Source of the DNA: Clostridia bacterium
GTDB taxonomy: Bacteria; Bacillota_A; Clostridia; UBA1212; UBA1255
Reading direction: 5' to 3'
NCBI GenBank assembly: GCA_017522515.1
Contig: JAFWZH010000235.1
Location: forward strand, 1-64,000
DNA: 64,000 nucleotides
Shown here: positions 1 through 9,400 of the stretch, in pieces
Position numbering within the stretch: the first letter of the stretch is position 1
Layout: every line of letters starts with the position of its first letter
Notes under the pieces: model-generated
Databases searched by the model: none
Seen by the model: the letters and a program-made list of their open reading frames with translations, nothing else
Told to the model about the DNA's origin: nothing
Translations under genes and position numbers: made by a program

Positions 1-1
1 A

Positions 2-475
2 AAGAAATTCTACGCTATGGCAGAACGGCAAAAAAGCAGCTTGGAGAGTCGTGTCAAGGAGATTGATAAGATCATCCGCTGTCTGTATGAGGACAGAGTG
101 GTTGGTCGCATCACTCCCGAACGGTACGATGAGCTGGCGTGCGGATACGAGTTGGAGCAGACGGAAATCAAGCAAGAGCTTGAAAGTATCACGGCAAGAA
201 TTGCCGAAATGGATATGCGAGATATTTGCGTTAGAGAGTTCATTGCGAACGCAAAGGAAATTGTGGATATGGATAAGCTGACACCGAAAATCCTTCGTGC
301 ATTCGTCCTCCGCATAGACGTATATGAGAAAGCGGAGAAATTCTCACGCAAATGCGGAAACTACGTTGAAATCCATTACACCTTCCAACCAAAGCCGCGC
401 ACAACCTCCAAAACGGCAGTATCCACAATAGCGGCGATACCGATGGAACTGCAAATGGCAGCATTAAATGCCTAA
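2..475 (+). CDS. Large serine recombinase, C-terminal fragment (gene starts before the window)
   Basis: The frame is open to the window edge (codons from base 2), so this is the 3' part of a longer gene. It matches the DUF4368-type C-terminal domain of large serine recombinases, with blocks like LYEDRVVGRITPERYDEL, LTPKILRAFVLRIDVYE and a final IHYTFQP. The preceding helix-rich Glu/Lys/Arg segment is the coiled-coil part. The catalytic serine and zinc ribbon would lie upstream. The protein would cut and rejoin DNA to integrate and excise its element. Its GC content is much higher than the phage genes behind it, which points to a separate origin. It might instead be the prophage integrase, but the phage ends at a tRNA gene, which suits a tyrosine integrase better. 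Confidence 0.85.
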   Translation, partial: KKFYAMAERQKSSLESRVKEIDKIIRCLYEDRVVGRITPERYDELACGYELEQTEIKQELESITARIAEMDMRDICVREFIANAKEIVDMDKLTPKILRAFVLRIDVYEKAEKFSRKCGNYVEIHYTFQPKPRTTSKTAVSTIAAIPMELQMAALNA

Positions 476-483
476 AAACAGCA

Positions 484-514
484 GTAACCGGAAGGCATTA
501 TGCCTTCCGGTTAC
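484..514. terminator. Perfect 14-bp inverted repeat after the recombinase
   Basis: Bases 484-497 (GTAACCGGAAGGCA) are the exact reverse complement of 501-514, leaving a 3-base loop. It starts 8 bases after the recombinase stop, so a terminator is likely. No T-run follows, so it could also be part of the element's end. Confidence 0.55.
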
Positions 515-586
515 ATACCGCACCATTTACTCCGTTAAGAACAACGGGCAAATTCCTCTCCTATATTTAAATAACGGAGGAAGACG

Positions 587-964
587 ATGGGAAAAATAAC
601 TATCGAAGAAGTAATCGCACAGATTGACAGCCAAAAGCCTAATACATGTAGCATTGCCGATAAGGTAAGATGGCTTAACGACCTTGACGGAAAGATTAAA
701 GCTTTGGTCATAGACACGCACGAAGGCGGCTCTGATATAGTTTTTGAAGGCTATTCCGAAGAAAATCTAAAAGCGGAGCTTTTGGTGTCTTCACCTTTTG
801 AAAACATATACATCCTTTGGCTTGAAGCTCAAATAGACTATGACAATCACGAATTTGCAAGATACAACAACAGCATAAGCAGATACAATGAGATTTATAC
901 TGCTTTCGAAAATTATTACAACAGAAAACATATGCCAAAACAAACAAAGATAAATTACTATTGA
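587..964 (+). CDS. Phage head-tail connector-like protein
   Basis: This 125-residue protein resembles a family common in Clostridia phages next to the capsid gene: an N-terminal helix pair with a motif like KPNTCSIADKVRWL and LDGKIKALVIDTHEGG, then a C-terminal block with YNEIYTAFENYYNRKHMPK. Family members are thought to be head-completion or neck proteins. AACGGAGGAAG gives a good ribosome site 5 bases before the ATG, and the gene looks complete. Its usual upstream partner, the major capsid gene, is not in place: the recombinase element lies there instead. The assignment rests on recognised sequence style and gene order. Confidence 0.6.
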   Translation: MGKITIEEVIAQIDSQKPNTCSIADKVRWLNDLDGKIKALVIDTHEGGSDIVFEGYSEENLKAELLVSSPFENIYILWLEAQIDYDNHEFARYNNSISRYNEIYTAFENYYNRKHMPKQTKINYY

Positions 965-983
965 AAGGTGGAGAGAGGATGGC

Positions 984-2732
984 ATGGTATACAACAAACT
1001 CCTGCAAGATGTAAAAACCTCCCAAATAAATATAGATGTATTCGGAGGATATAACCATAATTTGAGCTTAAATTCAAATGAATTCTTCGATATGCGTAAT
1101 TTAACCTCTGATAACTATCCCATCCTCTCTCCTCGTTCCAAAAGAGGAGACTATGAATTTCCGACAAAAAAACCATTGGGTATGATAGATAAAGATGCTT
1201 TGTATTATGTTGATGAAGGCAGACTGTATTACAATGGCAAAGAAATTCTGGATTTTGAATTAGACGCAGAAACTGAAAAAAATCTTGTGTCTATGGGAGC
1301 ATATCTCTTAATATTCCCTGACAAGAAATATATAAATACGCAAAAACTTGAGGACAGAGGAAATATAGAAGAAACATTTACTTCTTCGTCTACTGTTAAC
1401 TTTGATTTGTGTAAGATTGATGCGAGCTTGTATCCTGATAACATACCAGCCCAACCAAGCGAACCATCAAATCCTAACAATTTAGATTTGTGGATTGATA
1501 CTTCCTCGACACCAAATACGCTTAAACAATTCTCAAAAACAAATGCAGCTTGGGTAGCAGTAACTACAACATATATTAAGATTTCATCTCTTGGAATAGG
1601 CGAAAAATTCAATAAGTTTGATGGAGTTACTATTTCCGGAATTGCAATAGAAGATCTGCAAGACATTAATAACACAATGGTTGTATGGGAAAAAGCCAAG
1701 GATTATATTGTGGTTGTTGGGTTAATTAGCATACATTATGAGCAACAAGAACCGATTAAGATCGAAAGATTAATGCCGCAGATGGACTTTGTAACGGAAT
1801 CCGGGAACAGACTTTGGGGTTGCAAATACGGACAGGCAAACAACGGTCAAATTGTAAACGAAATATATTGTTCTAAACTTGGAGATTTTAAAAATTGGAA
1901 TTGTTTCATGGGTTTATCTACAGACAGCTATGTTGCTTCGGTTGGAACAGATGGTCATTTTACAGGTGCAATAACTCACATGGGATATCCTTTATTCTTC
2001 AAGGAAAATTCACTGCACAAAGTTTATGGCACGTTCCCTTCGAACTTTCAAATTCAAACCACAGCATGTAGAGGTGTTCAGTTAGGCAGCAGTAAGAGCT
2101 TAGTAATAGTTAACGAAGTGCTATTTTATCTTTCCCGGTCAGGCATATGCGCTTATGACGGTTCTCTTCCTGTGGAAATGTCGCAAAAATTAGGCAATAC
2201 GCAATACCACAATGCTGTGGCAGGTGTCGTAAATAATAAATATTATGTATCGATGGCTGACAATAAAAATTTGTATCATCTTTTCGTGTTTGATTCTGCA
2301 AAAGGACTGTGGCACAAGGAGGATGACACACAAGTAGTTCAATTCTGCAACTGTCAAGGAGAGCTTTACTATATCGACAAAGAAACGCAAAAAATCAAGA
2401 CTGTCTTAGGCAAGGGTAATCTTGAGAAAAAGCCGGTATCTTGGCTTGCTGAAACGGGTGTTTTGAGTACAGATACACCAAACAAAAAATATATATATCG
2501 TTTAAACGTCAGAATGTCTCTTGATTTAAACACAGTAGTTAGGATGTATATACAATATGATTCTCAAGGCGATTGGGAGCAAGTTGTTTCTGTGAAAGCA
2601 ACAAATCTTCGCACCTTTACTTTGCCTATAAAACCAAAAAGATGCGACCACTTGCGCCTCCGAATTGTAGGTGAAGGCGAAGCTAAAATATATTCAATAA
2701 CACAGCACATTGAACAAGGAAGTGATGTTTGA
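984..2732 (+). CDS. Phage tail hub / stabilisation-like structural protein
   Basis: A 582-residue protein with no signal peptide or membrane segment. It is beta-rich with repeated blade-like stretches (for example LVIVNEVLFYLSRSGICAYDG and VVNNKYYVSMADN), as in propeller-bearing nozzle or stabilisation proteins of short-tailed phages. The segment near residues 150-200 with a Pro/Ser/Asn-rich turn and LWIDTSSTPNTLKQF looks like a phage fibre-type insertion. GAGAGAGG lies 5 bases before ATG 984. The stop overlaps the next start (TGATG), which suggests translational coupling. The role in joining neck to tail is inferred from position; a generic minor structural protein is the alternative. Confidence 0.5.
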   Translation: MVYNKLLQDVKTSQINIDVFGGYNHNLSLNSNEFFDMRNLTSDNYPILSPRSKRGDYEFPTKKPLGMIDKDALYYVDEGRLYYNGKEILDFELDAETEKNLVSMGAYLLIFPDKKYINTQKLEDRGNIEETFTSSSTVNFDLCKIDASLYPDNIPAQPSEPSNPNNLDLWIDTSSTPNTLKQFSKTNAAWVAVTTTYIKISSLGIGEKFNKFDGVTISGIAIEDLQDINNTMVVWEKAKDYIVVVGLISIHYEQQEPIKIERLMPQMDFVTESGNRLWGCKYGQANNGQIVNEIYCSKLGDFKNWNCFMGLSTDSYVASVGTDGHFTGAITHMGYPLFFKENSLHKVYGTFPSNFQIQTTACRGVQLGSSKSLVIVNEVLFYLSRSGICAYDGSLPVEMSQKLGNTQYHNAVAGVVNNKYYVSMADNKNLYHLFVFDSAKGLWHKEDDTQVVQFCNCQGELYYIDKETQKIKTVLGKGNLEKKPVSWLAETGVLSTDTPNKKYIYRLNVRMSLDLNTVVRMYIQYDSQGDWEQVVSVKATNLRTFTLPIKPKRCDHLRLRIVGEGEAKIYSITQHIEQGSDV

Positions 2733-3508
2733 TGAATATAGATATTAGACTCCCGGAAATAAATGGAAAGACAGAAGCAGAGCAGCTTCAGCAAATACGC
2801 AGATATCTTTTTCAGCTCGCAGAAACACTTAATTGGGGTTTAAATGTGTATGAATCGAATTCTTCTTTGGTTCGCAACGAAATCGCCAAAGACAGCGTTG
2901 CAGACATCAATGACAGCGCTTCAAGCAAAACTCCGCAGGCAACTTTTAACAGCATCAAATCGCTTATCATTAATTCAGCGGATGTTGTTAATGCGTATTA
3001 CGAAGAAATCAGTAGACGTTTGGAAGGTGTATATGTTGCTGAATCTCCAACGGGAGAATACAAAGAAGAAACGCAAGCAAAAATTGATGCCAATTCGTCA
3101 AAAATAGATATCAACTTGAAAAGCACTCAAACGCTGAGCAGTAAGGTTGGTAGTTTGGAAGATGTCATACAAAAAAACGAAGGTACAACTACCATACTAT
3201 CCACGGATGCTTGGATAAAGATAGGAGCTTTGTCCACAAAACAGACAGGACACTATCTTTATGGAATGGAGATAGGACAAACAGATTACACCAATGGCGA
3301 AGAAGTGAACAGAAGATTCGCTCGTTACACTTCCGAAGGTGTATATCTGTATGACGGAACAGCCTCAGACGAAGATGATTGGTGCGTGAAGATTGCCGAC
3401 AAGACCATCGAAGTAAGAGAAATTCGTATCAGCATATTAAGAATGGGAAATACTGTACTTCTGTTGAAAGCAGATGGCAGCATAGTCGAGAAATGGAGTC
3501 CGATATGA
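2732..3508 (+). CDS. Phage minor structural / short tail fibre-like protein
   Basis: 258 residues. The N-terminus (IRLPEINGKTEAEQLQQIRRYLFQL) is typical of Firmicutes phage tail proteins. The middle (about residues 50-150) is a predicted coiled coil with heptad-like spacing. The C-terminal part (about residues 150-258) is compact and beta-rich. ATG 2732 overlaps the previous stop by one base and follows AAGGA at 2716-2720; a TTG at 2729 is a poorer alternative. It ends in ATGA, overlapping the next gene. It is probably a trimeric fibre or adaptor in the tail. Confidence 0.5.
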   Translation: MNIDIRLPEINGKTEAEQLQQIRRYLFQLAETLNWGLNVYESNSSLVRNEIAKDSVADINDSASSKTPQATFNSIKSLIINSADVVNAYYEEISRRLEGVYVAESPTGEYKEETQAKIDANSSKIDINLKSTQTLSSKVGSLEDVIQKNEGTTTILSTDAWIKIGALSTKQTGHYLYGMEIGQTDYTNGEEVNRRFARYTSEGVYLYDGTASDEDDWCVKIADKTIEVREIRISILRMGNTVLLLKADGSIVEKWSPI

Positions 3509-5325
3509 TTACGGGAAAAATAAACGGAAAGACAAGTAATGTTAATATTGAATCTAAAATAGAGTGGACAGCTACAGCATCCTCTGTAAGTCAAACGAGT
3601 AATGTAACAGCAAAGCTTTATTTAAGAAGAACGAATACGGGATACACTACTTCAGGAACAGGTACATTTGCTCTGTTTATAAATGGAATAAAACACCAAT
3701 CTAACAATGTTGCTTTGTCAATAAAAAACGATTGGGTATTAGCTATGACAGCCTCTGAAGTGGTTAAACATCTCTCTGACGGAACAAAAAAAATCACGAT
3801 AAGCGCAGAAGGCTCGTTGCCTCCGTCTTCTCTTACAGCAATATACTGTATGGGAGACGTAGTGTTAGAAAAAATATCTGTAGGTGCAAAGATAAAAAGT
3901 GCAGCTTCGGTTAATACAGGAGAATCTTGTAACATTATTTATTTGCCTAACAAAGCAGAACATACATATGTTTTTAGGTTTGAACTTGGAGACACAGAAT
4001 GGACTTCCGGCACATTGTCTCCCAATACAACAGCACCTTGCTTGTTTGATGGCTATACTTTTGATGTTGAAACATGGGCAAAAGAAATAAAGACAATGCC
4101 TCCCAACGCAAGCGTAAAGGTTTTATTGTACACATACGAGAACGGGCAATTGATTGGAACAGACGAATCATATTTTTTGCTTTATGTTTTGGCTTCGGAA
4201 GAGTTGCTTCCCGAAATGACTTTTAGCATAGAACCTAAAAATGCGCTGCAATCTAAATTCGAAGGATTATATATTCAAGGCAAATCAAAAATTAAAGCAA
4301 ACATACTGACTACACAGCCTAAATACGGAGCAACAGTAAGCTCAATTGTAATGTCTTTTGGAGATGTTAGCTACACGCAAACTCCGTATGAAAGTGATTT
4401 TGTAAACGAATCAGGCATTATAAGTCTTTTTATCAATGACTCAAGAGGCTTTTACAGAGAATATACACAGCAGATAGATGTAATACCGTATTCAAATCCA
4501 CAAATAGTCCCGGCAACAAACGAAAAGACAATTGTTTGTGAGAGAAGTGATTCAGAAGGCAATCCTTCTGAAGACGGAAATTATTTACATATAAAACTCA
4601 AGAGGAAATATAGTCTTATTACGGACAACGCTTCGAAGAATATTAATACTTGTACTGTGACATATGCTATAGCAGAAGATGGAACTGACTTTTCTGAGGA
4701 AGTGCCAATATTAGATGCAACGAGCTTGTCTGATGAATTTGATGGTGTGCTTTCTCTTGGCTTGTCCGCAAGAACAAATTATGTTGTGAGGCTTAATATT
4801 TTTGATGATATTGACAATACTTCTACACCGAAGCTTTACTCAGTGCCTTCCGAACTCATATTCATGCATAAGGCTGCTATGATTCGGTCTCTTGGCTTTG
4901 GCGAATACGTCAAAGAACCAAATACCATAAGCATTGCAGATGATATTTCTGTGAACTTAAAAGGTGTATTTAAATTTAAAGGGCAGACTGTTCCTTGCCT
5001 TCCAATTGAAAAGGGTGAGGTAAACGGTTGGAGCTATACAAAATATTCGGATGGTTCTTTTACAGCTGTGGGGTTGCTTGAATTAACAACTCAACATGCA
5101 CCAACAAGCCTTGGAGCAGGTTATTTGTCTGAGGTTTTTGAAATTCAGTTGCCGTTTGAAGCAACTGAGGTTACAAGCGTAGCTGATGCATTTACGCAGT
5201 TTATTCCTTCGAAAGTTGGAAATAGCGGCAACAAAACAAGTATATATTATCAATTTCTAAACTTTTATTCTTGGACAATAGGTACACGCATAAAAACATG
5301 CATTTTTGTTCAAGGCAGATACTAA
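3505..5325 (+). CDS. DUF859-like phage minor structural protein
   Basis: 606 residues from ATG 3505, which overlaps the preceding stop in an ATGA junction; an in-frame ATG at 3493 is the alternative. The first 130 residues (TGKINGKTSNVNIESKIEW, then KLYLRRTNTGYTTSGTGTF) match the start of DUF859 minor structural proteins of streptococcal and related phages. The rest is a chain of Ig-like beta sandwiches followed by a C-terminal domain ending in FVQGRY. Such proteins are thought to form tail-tip or fibre parts that touch the host surface. No enzymatic motif is visible. Confidence 0.6.
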   Translation: MITGKINGKTSNVNIESKIEWTATASSVSQTSNVTAKLYLRRTNTGYTTSGTGTFALFINGIKHQSNNVALSIKNDWVLAMTASEVVKHLSDGTKKITISAEGSLPPSSLTAIYCMGDVVLEKISVGAKIKSAASVNTGESCNIIYLPNKAEHTYVFRFELGDTEWTSGTLSPNTTAPCLFDGYTFDVETWAKEIKTMPPNASVKVLLYTYENGQLIGTDESYFLLYVLASEELLPEMTFSIEPKNALQSKFEGLYIQGKSKIKANILTTQPKYGATVSSIVMSFGDVSYTQTPYESDFVNESGIISLFINDSRGFYREYTQQIDVIPYSNPQIVPATNEKTIVCERSDSEGNPSEDGNYLHIKLKRKYSLITDNASKNINTCTVTYAIAEDGTDFSEEVPILDATSLSDEFDGVLSLGLSARTNYVVRLNIFDDIDNTSTPKLYSVPSELIFMHKAAMIRSLGFGEYVKEPNTISIADDISVNLKGVFKFKGQTVPCLPIEKGEVNGWSYTKYSDGSFTAVGLLELTTQHAPTSLGAGYLSEVFEIQLPFEATEVTSVADAFTQFIPSKVGNSGNKTSIYYQFLNFYSWTIGTRIKTCIFVQGRY

Positions 5326-5346
5326 AAAAACAAGGAGGCATTAAAA

Positions 5347-6465
5347 ATGGCAGTAAAAAAAGAAACAGAAAGTTTTTGGAATAAAATGGGAAAGGCGGTA
5401 AACAGTGTAACAAAAAACATCCTTGCTGCACCAAAACAAATCTCTGATTATATTTCAAGTGTGGCAACAAACAACACACCGGAGCAAAACAATACAAAAA
5501 ATAATGCAACAAGCAATGGCATGACTTCAAATAGTCAAGCTCCAAAAAATAACTTTACATACGAGGATTTCCAAGCACCTAATGCATACACTCAAGCTAT
5601 GGCGGCAATAAACGAGAAAAAAGCACAAATGCCTCAAATAAAGGGTACTTATTTAGATAGCATAAACGATACTTTAAACAAGATATTAAACAGAGAAGAA
5701 TTTAAGTACGATGTCAATGGTGATGCTTTATATCAGCAATATAAAGACAATTATACCCAGCAGGGCAAGATGGCGATGATGGATACAATGGGACAGGCTG
5801 CGGCTCTTACAGGCGGCTACGGAAACTCTTATGCATCAACTGTGGGCAATCAAGCATATCAAGCTCATTTGCAACAGCTTAACGATGTAGTTCCTGAGTT
5901 GTACCAGCTTGCATATCAGAAATACCAAGACGAAGGTAATGCGTTGAATCAACAGCTTGCTATGTATCAAGATCTTGATGCACGTGAGTATTCAAAAGAT
6001 ATGGATGCAATTAACAGACACTACAACGATTTAGCAATGATGCAAGATGAGGCTGACAAAATTTACGATAGGGCATATACGGATTGGTCTAACGATTTGA
6101 ATTTCAGACATCAGTTGAACAGAGAAAGAATCGAAGACGAAAGATACCTAAGCCAAGAGGCGCTTCAAAAAGCACAACTTGCGGCAGAATTGGGCGATAC
6201 ATCTAAGCTCAAAGCTTTGGGGTATGATGTGTCAAATTACGGAAAAAAAGAAGAAAATAATTGGTCAGATCTTTCCACAGCTAATATTAACGAGACTCTT
6301 ATGACAGCAGAAAGTCCTGAACAATTAACAGCAATGCTCGCTCTTTTTGTCGAACAAGGTTTAGATCCGGCGGTAGCTTTTGAGTTGGAAATGACGTATA
6401 CAAACATCCTAAACTTTGCTCCGCTATTTTGGCAAAATGATCCGACCAATGGTGCTTACAAATAA
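5347..6465 (+). CDS. Phage ejection / internal virion-like protein
   Basis: 372 residues, Gln/Ala/Asn-rich and largely helical. A Gly-rich stretch near residue 158 (ALTGGYGNSYASTVGNQAY) followed by long amphipathic helices is a pattern I recognise from Clostridia phages, where such proteins stand just before giant polyvalent proteins. AAGGAGG lies 7-8 bases before ATG 5347. The Asn-rich N-terminal 60-80 residues look disordered. The composition and place fit a protein packaged in the head and ejected with DNA, but that is inference. Confidence 0.5.
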   Translation: MAVKKETESFWNKMGKAVNSVTKNILAAPKQISDYISSVATNNTPEQNNTKNNATSNGMTSNSQAPKNNFTYEDFQAPNAYTQAMAAINEKKAQMPQIKGTYLDSINDTLNKILNREEFKYDVNGDALYQQYKDNYTQQGKMAMMDTMGQAAALTGGYGNSYASTVGNQAYQAHLQQLNDVVPELYQLAYQKYQDEGNALNQQLAMYQDLDAREYSKDMDAINRHYNDLAMMQDEADKIYDRAYTDWSNDLNFRHQLNRERIEDERYLSQEALQKAQLAAELGDTSKLKALGYDVSNYGKKEENNWSDLSTANINETLMTAESPEQLTAMLALFVEQGLDPAVAFELEMTYTNILNFAPLFWQNDPTNGAYK

Positions 6466-6477
6466 AGAGAGGTTTTT

Positions 6478-9400
6478 ATGGGCAAATTTACAGAATACAA
6501 ATTAAAAAAACAAGCTGACACGAACTCAGCAACTAAATATAGACAGTTCCGGGAAAGAGAAATAGCAAACCAAGCTTCTCAGTATATTGTTGAACAACTT
6601 AAGAATTATGAAAATTCGAATTCTAAATTTGTACAGTCGTACAATGATAGATTTTTTGATTCGGAAGGGAAGTATATTTCAGATAAATATAGGAGAAACA
6701 CGCAAGTAGAATTGCTATTTGCAAACAAAGAAAGAGATCGGTTAGAGAAGCAAAGACAAGAATTAATTGATCTTTTAGATTCTTACGGTTCAAATTTTAA
6801 GGAAGATTGGCTACAGAAAACGCAAAATTATTTAAACGATGCAGGAAATGTCTATGACAAAATAATAAAGACATATTCAGATGATAATGAGCTTTTTTCC
6901 GGATTTGAAAATGCTGATGAGTTTTATGATTGGTCAGAACAACAAAAGCAAAAAGAAACACTTAGAAATACAGATTTGGATTCTGTAAAAACAGAAATTT
7001 CCGATTTAACTAATGCGTTGAATAACATCTTGAGTATTGAAGGTCAAAAGTCATTGCTTGCAAATCAATATGACAATTTGATGTATTCAAGCAGTCAATA
7101 TCCAAGCGCAGAAGGACAAACAGAATTGAATGCTATCAAAGCGGAGTTAGATGCTTTTGACAAAAAACAAAAAGAGCTGGAGGGTGTTTTTGGCTCTTCA
7201 TCTGATATCAAAAAGAAATTAGAAGAGCTTAACAAAACATATTCAAGCGCAAAAGAACTTCAAGAAACAGAGGCTCTTACTACAGATGCGTTGAATGCTC
7301 CTGACTTTGAAGAAATTGCACAGCAGGGACTAAATATCGAAAATCCCACATGGTTTGAGTCAAAAGGCTCAACGAACATATTTGGATGGCAACCTTTTGC
7401 GGAGGATGTTAAAAATGAATATACTTTTGCAAAAGAATACGAAGGAGAATTGAATAATGTAGCAGCTTCAACGCATTACAACTTAATGACGGAAAAAGAA
7501 GGTAAAATATATAGTTATTGGTTGGTAAAAGATGCGAAGAAAGCATCTCAATATTTAGCTTCTCTTGAGGAGACTTTGAATCAAAGGTCTGCAGGGAAAT
7601 ACATGGATGAGTATGGTGATGACCAAAGCATCGCAGCAGATTACATCTTTGGCTTTTTTGCAGGTGTGGATCAGTTTTCCACAGGTATTAAAAATATCTT
7701 TTCTGAAGAAGAGTATTACAACACCAATTCTTTGCAGCATACATCAGGAGCAATTAGAGAAAAGCTTGCTGACGATGGTTTTGAAGTATTTGGCTCATCC
7801 ATCGGTCAGGTAGGATATGACCTTTTCAATACCACAGGAAACATGATGCCATCAATCCTCGCATCTACAGCAGCAGGAGCGATAAATCCTGTTTTGGGAC
7901 AAGCGACAGGCTCGTTGTTGATGGGTGCATCGGCAAAGGGTAATGCTTATGCAGAAATGATTAATCTTGGATACAACCCAGAGCAAGCAAGCAGATATTC
8001 TACGTTAGTGGGCGCTTCTGAGGCAGGACTTCAATTCTTATTGGGCGGTATCGGAAAGCTTGGAGGTTCAGTATCAAGCAAAGCTATAAGTAGTGCTGTA
8101 TCAAAAATTGACAATGTTTTTGCAAGAACAGCAATTCAGCTTGGAGGTAACATGCTTTCAGAAGGTACTGAAGAGTACCTTCAAGAAGTGCTTGATCCTT
8201 TCTTTAAAAACATTGCATTTGGAGAGGACAATGACATTCGTTTTATTAGTGAAGATGCACTTTACTCAGGATTGCTTGGTGCGTTGTCGGCAGGTGTGCT
8301 TGAAGGTGGCTCTACGATTGGTGGCAATATTAGTACATATAGGACAGGCAAACAGCTTAAAGCAGCAGGTGTGACAGCAGAACAGCTTTCTGAGTTAGGA
8401 GGTAAACTGTCTATTAATTCAGAGGCATATAAGCTTGCAGGAAGAATCAATGAAAATACAGGAGCATATACCATTGGAAGAATGTTCAATGAGCTTAATG
8501 CTGAAATTACAGCTCAAAACAAGGCTGAAATTAAAGAAGCTTTAAGAGCAAAAGGTATAAATCCTGTTTCAGCAAATTCCATTGCAAATTGGATGGAGAG
8601 AGTTGTTGCCGGGGAAGAATTAACAGCCAAGCAAAAGGCGGCTCTTGAAAACAATCCTGTGCTTGGTGAGGTTATGAGAGATGTGCTTTACGAAAGAAAT
8701 ACAACAGCGCTTCAAAGACAGGCAGGGTTAGACTCTATTAGGTCTCAGCTTGAAGAATATCAGATAAAGCAAGCACTCGACAAAGAAGTAAAGAAAGCTG
8801 AGAAAAAGAAAGCAAAAAAACAATCAAACAACACAGAGGATACCCAAGATACACAAAATACTGCACAGCAAGCCGAAATAGAAGCCTTCGAAGCAGAAAT
8901 TGATACTTCTTTGGTTGAAGGCGAAAAGGCAAACGAAGCCAATCCAAGAGTTTCTGATAATGGCAGAACTTTCAGCACTAAGACAGGAGAAGAATTGGAT
9001 ATTGTTGGTATTGCTTCTGTAAAAGACAAGACATTTAAGACCGCAGATGGTCAAACAGTAGATTCAAAAGATGTAAGCTTTGCGACAGAAAACGAAGCTG
9101 TACTTTATGACTCTGTTCTCAGTATGGATTTGCCGACTGAAATTGCCAATGCAATTATTGACGGATATATTCCCTCCGATAATATTTCTGTGACAGACTA
9201 TCTTCTTGGCTCTAACTTGGCATACAGATATGGCTATGCCGGAGCAAAAGACATTGAGTTAATGCTTGATAGTGATGTTAGAAATATACCTGAACATTTG
9301 AGCAAAGGTCTCTATAATCTTGGCAGAGAAACAGCAAAAGCAGAAATAAGCAAGGAACAAGCGGAAATAGACGAAAAAAAGGCGCAAAAAAGCGAAAACA

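Larger units (their letters stand above)
1..530 (+). mobile_element. End of a putative integrative element carrying a serine recombinase
   Basis: This stretch contains the tail of a large serine recombinase and a strong inverted repeat just behind it. I counted 90 G+C in bases 1-180 (50%), against 17 of 60 in bases 1021-1080 of the phage. Recombinases with this C-terminal domain usually sit at one end of integrative elements of Clostridia. The right boundary is inferred to lie between the recombinase stop and the next phage gene at 587; no terminal dinucleotide or target duplication can be identified without the other end. Confidence 0.5.

Noticed and set aside
2..475. Serine recombinase as the integrase of the visible prophage
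   Set aside because: Kept as an alternative but disfavoured: composition differs strongly, head genes are missing after it, and the phage ends at a tRNA gene.
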